The position numbers and the translations under genes are program-made. Under the pieces are notes generated by a model. The model saw only the letters and a program-made list of their open reading frames with translations, did not search any database and had not been told where the DNA came from. This document shows, in pieces, positions 1 through 8,068 of a DNA stretch of 64,000 bases (within the stretch, counting starts at the first letter, position 1; every line of letters starts with the position of its first letter). The stretch is from CAWCXF01 sp963799455 (GTDB lineage Bacteria > Pseudomonadota > Alphaproteobacteria > Rhodobacterales > Rhodobacteraceae). Location: positions 1 through 64,000 of the forward strand of contig CAWCXF010000008.1 of assembly GCA_963799455.1 (NCBI GenBank), read 5' to 3'.

Positions 1-3
1 TGG

Positions 4-58
4 TGTCAGGCGTCACGGCAAACTGGTCCGGCGCATTGCCTCACATGAGACGTTACCC
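4..58 (+). repeat. Left terminal inverted repeat of the first IS
   Basis: Positions 23-57 match the reverse complement of 1679-1713 with a few mismatches and one gap. The conserved inner block TGAGA(C/AT)GTTACC lies just outside the transposase gene. Confidence 0.65.
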
Positions 59-141
59 GACGCTGCCATCGCCGCGCCTTGGTCGCTACGCGCCGCCGAG
101 GCGGGGCGGCGAGCGGCAGAGCGATGGCGGGGAGGATCAGC

Positions 142-1693
142 ATGGCGGCACGAGCCGAGGTGGCGGCGGCGACGAGGGAGCGGTACGCGGTGAGCGGGCG
201 GGCCGCGAAGGGCGCGATCCTCGACGAGTTCGTCGCGCTGACGGGGCTTCATCGCAAGCACGCCATCCGCCTGCTCCGTGCGCCCACCGAGGAGAGGCGC
301 TCCCGAGGTAGGCCGAAGACGCTCTACGGCACCGCCGTGAAGGCAGCGCTGGTCCTGCTCTGGGAGGCGTCGGACCGGGTGTGCTCGAAGCGGCTCGTGC
401 CGATGATCCTGGTCTTGCTGCCGGCGCTGGAGCGACACGGGCAGCTTGCAGCTGACGAGGGACTGCGAGCGAAGCTCCTCGCGATCAGCCCGGCTACGAT
501 CGACCGGCTGCTGTCGGAGACGCGCATCGCGGCGGCGCAGGGGCGCAGGCGGCGGGCCGGCTTCAGCTCGGCGGTGCGCCGGTCGGTGCCGGTGAGGACC
601 TTCGCGGACTGGGGCGATCCTCCTCCGGGCTTCGTGGAGGTCGACTTCGTGGCGCATTCCGGCGTCAGCGCGGCCGGCGCCTTCGTGCAGACGATGGTGC
701 TGACCGACATCGCGACGGGCTGGACCGAGTGCGTGCCGGTGCTGATGCGGGCGGGCGCGCTCGCGCTCGAGGCGCTGCAGGCGGCGCGAGAGCTCTTCCC
801 CTTCCCCCTCAGGGGCGTCGACTTCGACAACGACGGCGCCTTCATGAACGAGCCGGTGGTCTCCTGGTGCCGGGCGCAGGGGCTCGAGGTCACTCGCTCG
901 CGGGCCTACCGCAAGAATGACCAGGCCTGGGTGGAGCAGAAGAACGGGGCGATCGTTCGAAGGCTTGTCGGCTACGGCCGCTTCGAGGGCGTGGTCTCTG
1001 CCAAGGCGCTCGCTCGGCTCTACGCGGCGGCCCGGCTGCATGTGAATCTGTTCCAGCCCTCGTTCAAGCTGCGCGAGAAGACCCGCGTCGGCGCGAAGGT
1101 GACGAAGCGCTGGCACCCGCCGGCCACGCCGGCCGATCGGGCTCTGGCCTCGGGACGGCTCGACACGGAGAGCATGGCGCGCATCGCCGAGCTGAGAGGA
1201 CGGGCTTACCCCGCGATCGCGCTGGCGACGATCCGGGCGGCGCAGGCCGAGTTGGGCCGGCGCGTCGACCAGCGCGGCGCCGCGGCAGCCTCGGGGGAGA
1301 CGCCCGTCGCCGTCAACCTCGCGGCCAGCGTCTCCCGTGCCGAGAAGAACGGTGAGCGCCGCGCAATTCACCGCCGCCCCTATCGCCGAGTGAGGCCGAT
1401 CCCGAAACGCCCGTCGATGCTCGATCCCCACCGGGCCGAGAATCGAGGCATGGCTCGAGGCGCAGCCCGAGATGACGGCGGTCGCCCTGCTGGCCTGGCT
1501 CAAGGAGCGCCATCCCGACCGGTTCGCCGACATCCATCTGCGCACCACGCAGCGGCTCGTGAAGGCGTGGCGGGCAGAGCAGGCGAAGAGGATGATCCGG
1601 CTCGGAACGGCGGCGCTGACGCTCCCGCCCGGTCAAGAAGCGGCGGCTCTGGCGCCGCCTGAGGCCGCGGCGCTCGGTAACATTCTCAGATGA
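142..1693 (+). pseudogene. IS transposase, integrase-core DDE type, +1 frameshift near 1441
   Basis: The protein has an N-terminal helix-turn-helix region (residues about 1-110, with LTGLHRKHAIRLL) and an rve/DDE integrase core. The likely catalytic residues are D in FVEVDFVAH, D in DFDNDGAF and E in AWVEQKNG. The start at 142 is preferred over 79 because GGAGG sits 7 bases upstream. The frame opened at 142 runs on to 1662, but its last part is nonsense. A family-like C-terminus (IEAWLEAQPEMTAVALLAW onward, ending 1693) lies in the next frame. Removing one base of the AA at 1441-1442 joins HRAE to IEAW. Either the copy is inactive or there is a single-base sequence error; programmed frameshifting is less likely because no slippery heptamer is visible. 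Confidence 0.8.
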
Positions 1694-1732
1694 GGCAACA
1701 GGCCGGGCCAGTTCCGAATGTCGCTTGATATT
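1679..1732 (-). repeat. Right terminal inverted repeat of the first IS
   Basis: This is the mirror of the left repeat and contains the blocks GGTAACATTCTCA, TGAGGCAA and GCCGGGCCAG. It overlaps the last codons of the transposase gene, a common arrangement in compact IS elements. Confidence 0.65.
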
Positions 1733-1778
1733 TGGCCTTGCGACCACAGAATGCCTGTTGTCACCAAGTAGAAGGGTC

Positions 1779-3310
1779 GTGGGGCGCGCAGAGTGGGAAT
1801 GTCCTGCGCGGCGGGATGGGTGCTCACGGATCGGGGGCTGGCTCGGCCGTGCGGGCGGCGGTCTCGGCAGCCTGCCTGGCCTTCCCGCGGATGGCGAGCT
1901 TGGAGTTCCAGCCGTCGTTGCGGCGGCCTGTGGGCTGGTGCTGGGTGGCCTGCTTGTAGACCGGCGCCGGGCCGCGCGGGCTTTGGCGGGACGGCGGCCT
2001 GGAGCTCCTGGATATGGGCCAGCACCGCGCCGAGCTCCTCGCGCTCGGTGATCGCGGCCCGGCTGACCTCCTGGTCCTTGTCGAACACCGTGCAGGTGAG
2101 GGGCACGCCCTTCCATTGGACCTCGTAGCGCCCGTCGGGGAAGGCGTAGGTGTCGACGGGCTGGCCCGCGAGGCGCCGCGTCAGCTCGGTCTCCTCGATC
2201 ATGATGCGCTGGCGCTGACGGGTGAAGGTGAGCTGCGCGCCGACATAGCGCTGGTCGCGCCAGCACAGGATGTCTTGCAGACGGCCGGGAGACGTTCGGG
2301 GGCCGGTGCCGGTCGTCGGGGCGCAGGAGCGCCTTCGAAGCACGCGTTGTGACGCCCCACGAAGCTCGGGAGCATCGCGTTGGCGGTCGCCATGTCCGAG
2401 ACGCCCGCCAGCCGCATCTCCTTGACCAGGCGGTCCGAGCGGCGTGCGGGTCGCGCGCTCCACGCGGCCCTTCGCCTGGCGCCGCCCTTCGCCTGGGCTC
2501 GAGTTCGCGCACCCCGATCTCGACCTGGAGCTCGGCCAGGGCCCGGCCGAACTGGGTCATGCCGTGCCCGCTCCTGACGTCCCGCTCGGCCACCCGGACG
2601 ACGGAGTTCTTGTCGGAGTAGAAGGCGACCGGCCAACCGTGGGCCTTCAGACACCCCTCGAGCGCCTCGAAGGTGGCGAAGGTGCCCTCAGAGGGCACGA
2701 AGCGCATCTGCATCAGGGCTCGTCGCGTCGTCGATGAACACCAGAAGCGTGCAGGGCGGCGCGCGGTCCTCGAACCAGCGATGATCGGAGCCGTCGATCT
2801 GGATCAGCTCGCCCAACCGCTCCCGTCGCAGGCGAGGGCGATGGAGGCGGCGCCGTCGCGCCCGGGGCAGCCACAGCCCGTCGGCCGCCATCCACTGCCG
2901 CTAGCCGTCTCGCGCGAGACCTCGAGGCCGTGCCGCTCGGTGAGCTCCTCGGCCGCGAGCATGGGCCCGAAGTCCGCGTAGTTCTCCCGCACCAGCGTCA
3001 GGGCGTGCTCGCGCACCCCGCCACGGATGCGGTCGTCGGGCGCCCGCCCGCGGGCCCGGTGCCGGACCGCCGCGGCCCCCTTGGCCCGCAAGCGCCTCAG
3101 CAGCCGCTGCGCCTGGCGCCGGCTCACGCCCATGGCCGCGTTCGCCACGCTCGTCGAACCGTCCACGGCCCGCAACAGCGCCTCCACGCGCGCCAACTCG
3201 CGCTCGCTCATCACCACCCATCCCATGCGCCACCTCCACGGCTCCGTCACCGAGAGGGAAGCGCGACGCTTCTGCTTTGCTCAGGTGAGACAGTTCCACT
3301 CGGCGCTCAC
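1779..3310 (-). mobile_element. ISNCY-type insertion sequence, degenerate
   Basis: Possible terminal inverted repeats are GTGGGGCGCGCAGAGTGGGA starting at 1779 and, on the opposite strand from 3310, GTGAGCGCCGAGTGGAACTG. They share GCGC(C/A)GAGTGG and a following TGTC with small gaps. The element begins about 46 bases after the first IS, and its only gene is a multiply broken transposase read toward it. Confidence 0.6.
1824..3226 (-). pseudogene. ISNCY family transposase, multiple frameshifts
   Basis: Pieces in all three minus frames line up with an ISNCY transposase in the right order. They are an N-terminal HTH (GVSRRQAQRLLRRLRAKG, about 3130-3080), the first catalytic Asp in GELIQIDGSDHRWFED (about 2815-2770), the second in VAFYSDKNSVVRV (about 2620), the catalytic Glu in GRVERA (about 2460), and LAGVSDMATANAMLPSF (about 2420-2370). 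The tail runs from DILCWRDQRYVG (about 2270) to the stop at 1824. At least five frame changes are needed (near 2905, 2715, 2490, 2340 and 1960), so the gene cannot make a functional transposase. Confidence 0.85.
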
Positions 3311-3491
3311 ATCATCGCCTGACAGAAGCGATATTATGATCATCGTTAAAGCCGCGTTAATAAACTGATTGCGTCTCGCTCGGCGGCCTTGACCGCTTCT
3401 CATCCTCGGCCGGCTGACGCAACGTTGCTCGCAGATGCATCGGCGCCAGGCCTCGATCCGGCCGAGGCGCCGCCGACCGAGGGAGACGCAG
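3311..3491. other. Relatively AT-rich gap between IS remnants and luxR-type gene
   Basis: The first 60 bases include GATATTATGATCATCGTTAA, clearly richer in A+T than the surroundings, so this is the likely promoter zone of the LuxR-type gene. I could not pick a convincing -35/-10 pair or a symmetrical lux box. Confidence 0.35.
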
Positions 3492-4565
3492 ATGGCGAAG
3501 GTCACCACACCGACCGGACGCGACCCGGACCGTTCCTCTTGGGGCGCGCATGCTGAGGTGAGCTCCGGGGTCGTCGAGATCGTCGCCGCGCGCGCCGAGG
3601 CCCAGCCGATCGATCCCCCCCTCGTGCTCGCTCGGAGGCCGCGCGCCGCCGGGGGCAAGCCGGCGTTCGGCCCGCCGCGTAGGCTCACGCGCGGCCTCTC
3701 ACGCGACCCCGCGCCGCGCCTTGCGGCCGAGCCCGAGCGGAGCGCGTCCTTCGTCGAGCGCCTCAGGCGCATCACCGACGCGCGGACCATCGGCGAGGTC
3801 TGGGCGGTGCAGCTGGAGCTGATGGCCGGCTACGGCTTCGACCGCCTCCTCTACGCCTCGACGCGGTTCCGCACCGAGCGCTCGATCGGCGACCTGCAGG
3901 ACGTGCTGTTCCTGACCAACCATGCGCGTGACTACGCGAGCACGATGATCGAGCGCGGGCTCATCCGTCATGCGCCGATGCTGGTCCGCGCCGAAGCCGG
4001 CTCCCGATCCTGGAGCGAGCCCGCGTCGTCGCCGGCCGAGGGGCAGCCGGCGCGGCTGGCCGCGCTGGCGACGGAGGCACGAAGGCGTCTGGGCCTGGCC
4101 GCGGGCTACGACGTCGTCTTCCCCGAGGTCTCCACCCGCGCCCGCGGCGCGCTGGAGCTCTGCGCCCGGCCCGGCCTCACGCAGCAGGACGTGGACGCGC
4201 TGTGGGACGCCCGAGGGGGCGAGATCGAGCTGCTCTGCGGCCTCGTGCATCTCAAGCTCTGCCACCTGCCGTCCTGGGGCGGACGGCGGCCGCTGACGCG
4301 CCAGCAGCGCCGCGTCCTGCAATGGGCCTCGGAGGGCAAGACGGCCCAGGACATCGGCGCGATCATGGAGCTGACGCCGGCCACGGTCGAGAAGCACCTG
4401 CGCCTCGCGCGCGAGGCGCTCGATGTCCAGACCACGGCGCAGGCCGTGGCGAAGGCGGCACACTGGAACCAGCTCTTCGTGGACGAGCGGCCGGCCCTTG
4501 CGGCCCAGGCGATTCTCGGTCCTCGGGGCGCGCAGGGCCAGCACAGCCCGACGCTCAGACCCTGA
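3492..4565 (+). CDS. LuxR family transcriptional regulator with autoinducer-binding-type domain
   Basis: Predicted 357-residue regulator. Residues about 85-260 resemble the autoinducer-binding domain (FVERLRRITDARTIGEVW, GYGFDRLLYAS). Residues about 280-345 form a LuxR HTH (LTRQQRRVLQWASEGKTAQD, then TPATVEKHLRLAREAL). The first 80 residues are basic and low in complexity, longer than in typical quorum-sensing LuxR proteins. The start at 3492 has GAGGGAG 6-7 bases upstream; an in-frame start 57 bases earlier lacks this. No luxI-type synthase is in the window, so it is a candidate LuxR solo. It lies directly beside two IS remnants. The ligand is unknown. Confidence 0.75.
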   Translation: MAKVTTPTGRDPDRSSWGAHAEVSSGVVEIVAARAEAQPIDPPLVLARRPRAAGGKPAFGPPRRLTRGLSRDPAPRLAAEPERSASFVERLRRITDARTIGEVWAVQLELMAGYGFDRLLYASTRFRTERSIGDLQDVLFLTNHARDYASTMIERGLIRHAPMLVRAEAGSRSWSEPASSPAEGQPARLAALATEARRRLGLAAGYDVVFPEVSTRARGALELCARPGLTQQDVDALWDARGGEIELLCGLVHLKLCHLPSWGGRRPLTRQQRRVLQWASEGKTAQDIGAIMELTPATVEKHLRLAREALDVQTTAQAVAKAAHWNQLFVDERPALAAQAILGPRGAQGQHSPTLRP

Positions 4566-4695
4566 GCCTCCGCGCCGGAGGCGCCGCCCTCGGCGGGCCG
4601 CGCTCCGGCCTCCGGTGATGTCCCCGAGGCTTGGCCCTATGGGGACGCGCTCGGTGCTCGGGGCGCGCAGGCAGCCTCGCCGCCGAGCGAAGCGA

Positions 4696-5571
4696 TCAGG
4701 CCTGGGCCATCTTGGCGACCTCGGCGGCGAAGTCCTCGTCGGGGCGCTCGATGCCCTCGCCCACGGCGAGGCGCACGAACCCCGTGATCTCGGCGCCCGC
4801 CTCGCGCGCGGCCTCGCCCACGGTGACGTCGGGGTTGACCACGAAAGGCTGGTTGAGGAGCGTGATCTCGGCGAGGAACTTCCTCATCCGCCCCTCGACC
4901 ATCTTCTCGACCACCCCTTCGGGCTTGCCCGACTCGCGCGCCTGGTCCGAGAGCACCTGGCGCTCTCGCGCGACGATCGCCGGATCGAGGCTCGCCTCGT
5001 CGAGCGCGGCCGGGTTGATCGCCGCGACATGCATGGCGACCTGCCGGCCGAGCTCCTCCGAGCCGCCCGTCATCGCCACCAGCACGCCGATCCGGCCCAT
5101 CTCGGGCGCCGCCGCGTTGTGGACGTAGGAGACGACGCTGCCGCCCTCGAGCCGCTCCATGCGGCGCAGCGCGAGGTTCTCGCCGATGGTGGCGATCCTG
5201 TCGGTGAGGGTGTCGGCGACGGACTTGCCGCCGAGGTCGGCCGCCCGGAGCGCCTGGAGGTCGGGCGCGTCGAGCGCGGCCTCGGCGATCCGCGCCACCA
5301 GCTCCTGGAACTCGGCGTTGCGCGCCACGAAGTCGGTCTCGGAGTTGACCTCGACGGCGACGCCGAGGCCGGCCCGCGTGCGCACGGCCACCAGACCCTC
5401 GGCGGCGGTCCGGCCGGACTTCTTGGCGGCCTTGGCGAGCCCCTTGGTGCGCAGCCAATCGACGGCGGCGTCCATGTCGCCCTCGGTCTCGGTCAGCGCG
5501 CGCTTGGCGTCCATCATGCCCGCGCCCGTCGCCTCGCGCAGCGCCTTCACCTGTGCGGCCGTGATCGCCAT
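4696..5571 (-). CDS. tsf: Translation elongation factor Ts
   Basis: EF-Ts, the nucleotide exchange factor that recycles EF-Tu-GDP during translation, 291 residues. The N-terminal UBA-like domain carries the family signature (VKALREATGAGMMDAKRAL), followed by the core with SETDFVARN at about residue 80. The ATG at 5571 is chosen because GAGGTG lies 6 bases upstream; an in-frame GTG at 5580 would overlap that ribosome binding site. It follows rpsB on the same strand with a gap of about 140 bases, the usual rpsB-tsf order, so the two are probably co-transcribed. Confidence 0.97.
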   Translation of the reverse strand: MAITAAQVKALREATGAGMMDAKRALTETEGDMDAAVDWLRTKGLAKAAKKSGRTAAEGLVAVRTRAGLGVAVEVNSETDFVARNAEFQELVARIAEAALDAPDLQALRAADLGGKSVADTLTDRIATIGENLALRRMERLEGGSVVSYVHNAAAPEMGRIGVLVAMTGGSEELGRQVAMHVAAINPAALDEASLDPAIVARERQVLSDQARESGKPEGVVEKMVEGRMRKFLAEITLLNQPFVVNPDVTVGEAAREAGAEITGFVRLAVGEGIERPDEDFAAEVAKMAQA

Positions 5572-5713
5572 CGTCTTCACCTCGTGCGTGTCGTGGACTG
5601 CGGCCCGAGGGCCGCGCGCCCGATGTCGTGGTCCCGGCGGGCGGACGCCCTAGCGGGAGGTCTCGATGTCGTAGGGCGCGTCCTTGGCCATCGCGTCGTC
5701 GTGGACGGCCTCG

Positions 5714-6619
5714 TCAGACAGGGGCTTCTCGGCCACCGCGGCGCCCGCCGCGGCCTCGGCCTCCGCGGCGGCCTTCGCGTCGGGCTCGGGCCTCCGGCTC
5801 GGGCCCCGGCTCGGGCCCCGGCTCGGGCATCGCGGTCTCGCGCGCGGCCTGCTGCTCCGCGGCCTGCTCGGCGGCGAAGTCCTCGGCCGCCTGCTCCTCC
5901 ATCGCGCCGAGGTCCACGCCGGCCGCGCCCATCTGCGCCGCCATCCCGTCGAGCGCCGCGCGCGCGGCGAGGTCGCAGTAGAGCGCGATGGCGCGCGCCG
6001 CGTCGTCGTTGCCGGGGATCACGAAGTCCACCCCGTCGGGAGAGCAGTTGGTGTCCACCACCGCGACCACCGGGATGCCGAGCTTGCGCGCCTCCAGCAC
6101 CGCCAGATCCTCCTTGCCGACGTCGATGACGAACAGGAGATCCGGCAAGCCGCCCATCTCGCGGATGCCGCCCAAGGAGGCCTGGAGCTTGGCCTGGTCG
6201 CGCTCCATGCCCAGCCGCTCCTTCTTCGTGAGCCCCTCGGCGCCTTCGGCCATGCGCTCGTCGATCTCGCGCAGGCGGTTGATCGACTGGGAGACGGTCT
6301 TCCAGTTGGTCAGCGTGCCGCCGAGCCAGCGGTGGTTCATGTAGTACTGCGCGGACTGCTCGGCCGCGTCGGCGATGGGCTGCGACGCCTGGCGCTTGGT
6401 GCCGACGAAGAGGATGCGCCCGCCGCGCGCGACGGTCTCGCGCACCACGTTGAGGGCCGCGTCGAGCAGCGGCACCGTCTGCGTCAGGTCGATGATGTGG
6501 ATGCCGTTGCGATCGCCGTAGATGTACTCCGCCATGCGCGGGTTCCATCTCTGGGTCTGGTGGCCGAAGTGGACGCCGGCTTCGAGAAGCTGGCGCATGT
6601 TGAACTCGGGGAGAGCCAT
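5714..6619 (-). CDS. rpsB: 30S ribosomal protein S2, C-terminus in doubt
   Basis: Small-subunit protein S2, 301 residues as read. The conserved body (residues 1 to about 245) is intact: it starts MALPEFNMRQLLEAGVHFGH and includes ARAIALYCDLAARAALDG. After it comes an acidic extension with PEPG repeats encoded by 12-bp units. One extra base at 5791 puts these units out of phase. The current frame then turns into an Arg/Gly-rich tail ending at 5714. Reading across that base gives a balanced Ala/Glu/Asp-rich tail of 322 residues total, ending DAPYDIETSR at 5650. The acidic tail looks like the natural one, so a single-base insertion or a sequence error is likely. tsf lies downstream. Confidence 0.95.
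   Translation of the reverse strand: MALPEFNMRQLLEAGVHFGHQTQRWNPRMAEYIYGDRNGIHIIDLTQTVPLLDAALNVVRETVARGGRILFVGTKRQASQPIADAAEQSAQYYMNHRWLGGTLTNWKTVSQSINRLREIDERMAEGAEGLTKKERLGMERDQAKLQASLGGIREMGGLPDLLFVIDVGKEDLAVLEARKLGIPVVAVVDTNCSPDGVDFVIPGNDDAARAIALYCDLAARAALDGMAAQMGAAGVDLGAMEEQAAEDFAAEQAAEQQAARETAMPEPGPEPGPEPEARARREGRRGGRGRGGRRGGREAPV
5779..5827 (-). repeat. 12-bp tandem array in rpsB with one stray base
   Basis: On the + strand four units, 5779-5790, 5792-5803, 5804-5815 and 5816-5827, follow the pattern CCCCGGCTCGGG with small changes. The base at 5791 fits no unit. On the minus strand the units encode Pro-Glu-Pro-X. The stray base separates the two alternative S2 C-termini. Confidence 0.85.
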
Positions 6620-6652
6620 GCGTGCCTTTCCGGTTTGAGCCTCGGCGGGGCT

Positions 6653-7027
6653 TCAGGGCCCGGAGCTCGAAGCCCCCTGCCCAACCGGTGGACCGGTCCG
6701 GGATGTCTCCCCGGCCGGCCCGGCCCCGCCTGCGAAGTGCGCGCGCCCTAGCCGCAAGCGGCGCCCGACGCAAGCCCGGAAGCGCCGCGCTCGGATCTCG
6801 GCGTCGGTGAGGTCGAGGCTGCGGCAGCGCCAGCGCGCGACGCGGCGGCCCGGATGATCCTCGCTCCACCGCGCGAGCGGGATCTGCGCGCCCATCGCGC
6901 AGGCTCGCAAATTCTGCGCGCCCATCGCGCAGGCTCGCAGATCGAGCGGCTCGACGAGCTGAAGGGACTTGGTCTCGCAGGCGGCCGGGTCGGCCAATCG
7001 GCAGACGATGAAGACGAGCGCGATCAC
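6653..7027 (-). CDS. Small cysteine-containing hypothetical protein with internal duplication
   Basis: A GTG start at 7027 with AGGAG 8 bases upstream opens a 124-residue protein beginning VIALVFIVCRLADPAACE. It has a hydrophobic N-terminus, cysteines at about 9, 17 and 33, and an ARWRC motif near residue 68. This resembles the short 'VFIVC..CE...C..GAQ...W...HP...ARW.C' proteins I associate with Rhodobacterales, but I do not know a function. A 30-bp direct repeat lies inside it and duplicates ten residues (LRACAMGAQ plus N or I). The residues after about 75 are Arg/Gly-rich and may be less conserved. It is divergent from psuK and reads toward rpsB. Confidence 0.6.
   Translation of the reverse strand: MIALVFIVCRLADPAACETKSLQLVEPLDLRACAMGAQNLRACAMGAQIPLARWSEDHPGRRVARWRCRSLDLTDAEIRARRFRACVGRRLRLGRAHFAGGAGPAGETSRTGPPVGQGASSSGP
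6883..6939 (-). repeat. 30-bp tandem duplication within the small cysteine protein gene
   Basis: Two copies, 6883-6909 and 6913-6939, share 27 identical bases at a period of 30. Each copy contains the perfect stem CTGCGCG / CGCGCAG around CCCAT. The period is a multiple of three, so the frame is kept and ten residues are duplicated. Confidence 0.9.
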
Positions 7028-7186
7028 GGCACGGGCTCCTCGTGACGCGGGCCACGACGCGCGCGGGCGCGTCGTGGCCAGGATGATCGAGGCGAGGCCG
7101 CCGTCCCGGCCCGGGATCCCAGGCCCCCTCGGCGAGGTGCGCGCCGTCGCTTGCCTTGCCGCGGCGGTGGCGCCATCAGTCGCGCC

Positions 7187-8068
7187 ATGACGCCCGACGT
7201 CCTGTGCATCGGATCGGTCCTGTGGGACGTGATCGGGCGGCCCGATCCGCGCATGGCCCACCGCCTGAGGCGCGGGGCCGACCTGCCGGGGCGGATCGTG
7301 CGCGTTCCGGGCGGGGTCGCGCTCAACGTCGCCATCGCGCTCAGGCGCTTCGGGATGCGTCCGACGCTCCTCGGCGCGGTCGGCTCGGATGCCGAGGGCG
7401 AGGCGCTGATCGAGGGCTGCGCCGCGCTGGGGCTCATCACCGACCATCTCCATCGCAGCCTTGATCCGACCGACCGCTTCGTGGCGATCGAAGGGCCCGA
7501 CGGCGTGATGGCCGCCATCGCCGACACGCGCTCGCTCGAGGCCGCCGGGGCGCGCATCCTGGAGCCCTTGTCGGACGGACGGATCGAGCGGCCGTGGCGC
7601 GGGCCGGTGGCGCTCGACGGCAACGTCACCGAGGATCTCCTGGAGGAGATCGCGGGCTCGGCGCTGCTGGCCGAGGCCGACCTGCGCGTGGCGCCCGCCT
7701 CGCCCGGCAAGGCCGCCCGGCTCAGGCGCCTGCTCGGCCACCCGAGGGCCGTGCTCTACCTCAACATCGAGGAGGCCTCGATCGTCGCGGGGCTCTCCTT
7801 CGGCGGAGCGGTCGAGGCGGTCGAGGCGCTGCTGCGGCAGGGCGCGGCCCGCGCGGTCGTCACCGACGGGCCGAGGGCCGCCGCCGACGGCACCACCGCC
7901 CGCGTCCACCAGGCGGGGCCGCGCGATGTCGTGGTGGCGCGGCGCCTCGGCGCGGGCGACACCTTCATGGCCGCCCACATCGCCGCCGAGGCCGGCGGGG
8001 CGCGGCGCCCGGCCGCGCTGCGGGCCGCCCTGGAGGCCGCGGCCGATCACGTCGCGGGCGCCGCGTGA
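7187..8068 (+). CDS. psuK: PfkB family kinase, probable pseudouridine kinase
   Basis: PfkB/ribokinase family sugar kinase of 293 residues. The N-terminal nucleoside-binding part has the family's GGVALNVAIALRRFG, and the C-terminal anion-hole and catalytic motif is GAGDTF (about residue 260). The next gene, overlapping by 4 bases (GTGA), is pseudouridine-5'-phosphate glycosidase. The expected reaction is therefore ATP-dependent phosphorylation of pseudouridine, the first step of its breakdown. Substrate assignment rests on this neighbour; the domain alone would only say carbohydrate or nucleoside kinase. Confidence 0.85.
   Translation: MTPDVLCIGSVLWDVIGRPDPRMAHRLRRGADLPGRIVRVPGGVALNVAIALRRFGMRPTLLGAVGSDAEGEALIEGCAALGLITDHLHRSLDPTDRFVAIEGPDGVMAAIADTRSLEAAGARILEPLSDGRIERPWRGPVALDGNVTEDLLEEIAGSALLAEADLRVAPASPGKAARLRRLLGHPRAVLYLNIEEASIVAGLSFGGAVEAVEALLRQGAARAVVTDGPRAAADGTTARVHQAGPRDVVVARRLGAGDTFMAAHIAAEAGGARRPAALRAALEAAADHVAGAA

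Larger units (their letters stand above)
4..1732 (+). mobile_element. Insertion sequence with DDE/rve transposase, frameshifted
   Basis: The element is bounded by imperfect terminal inverted repeats, the best matched parts being about 23-57 and 1679-1713. Shared blocks read from both ends inward are CTGG, CCGGC, TTGCCTCA, TGAGA and GTTACC. Weaker similarity (TCAGGCG against TCAAGCG) extends the ends to about 4 and 1732. It carries one transposase gene with a single frameshift. The outer limit on the left is uncertain because the window begins there, and target duplications were not identified. Confidence 0.75.
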
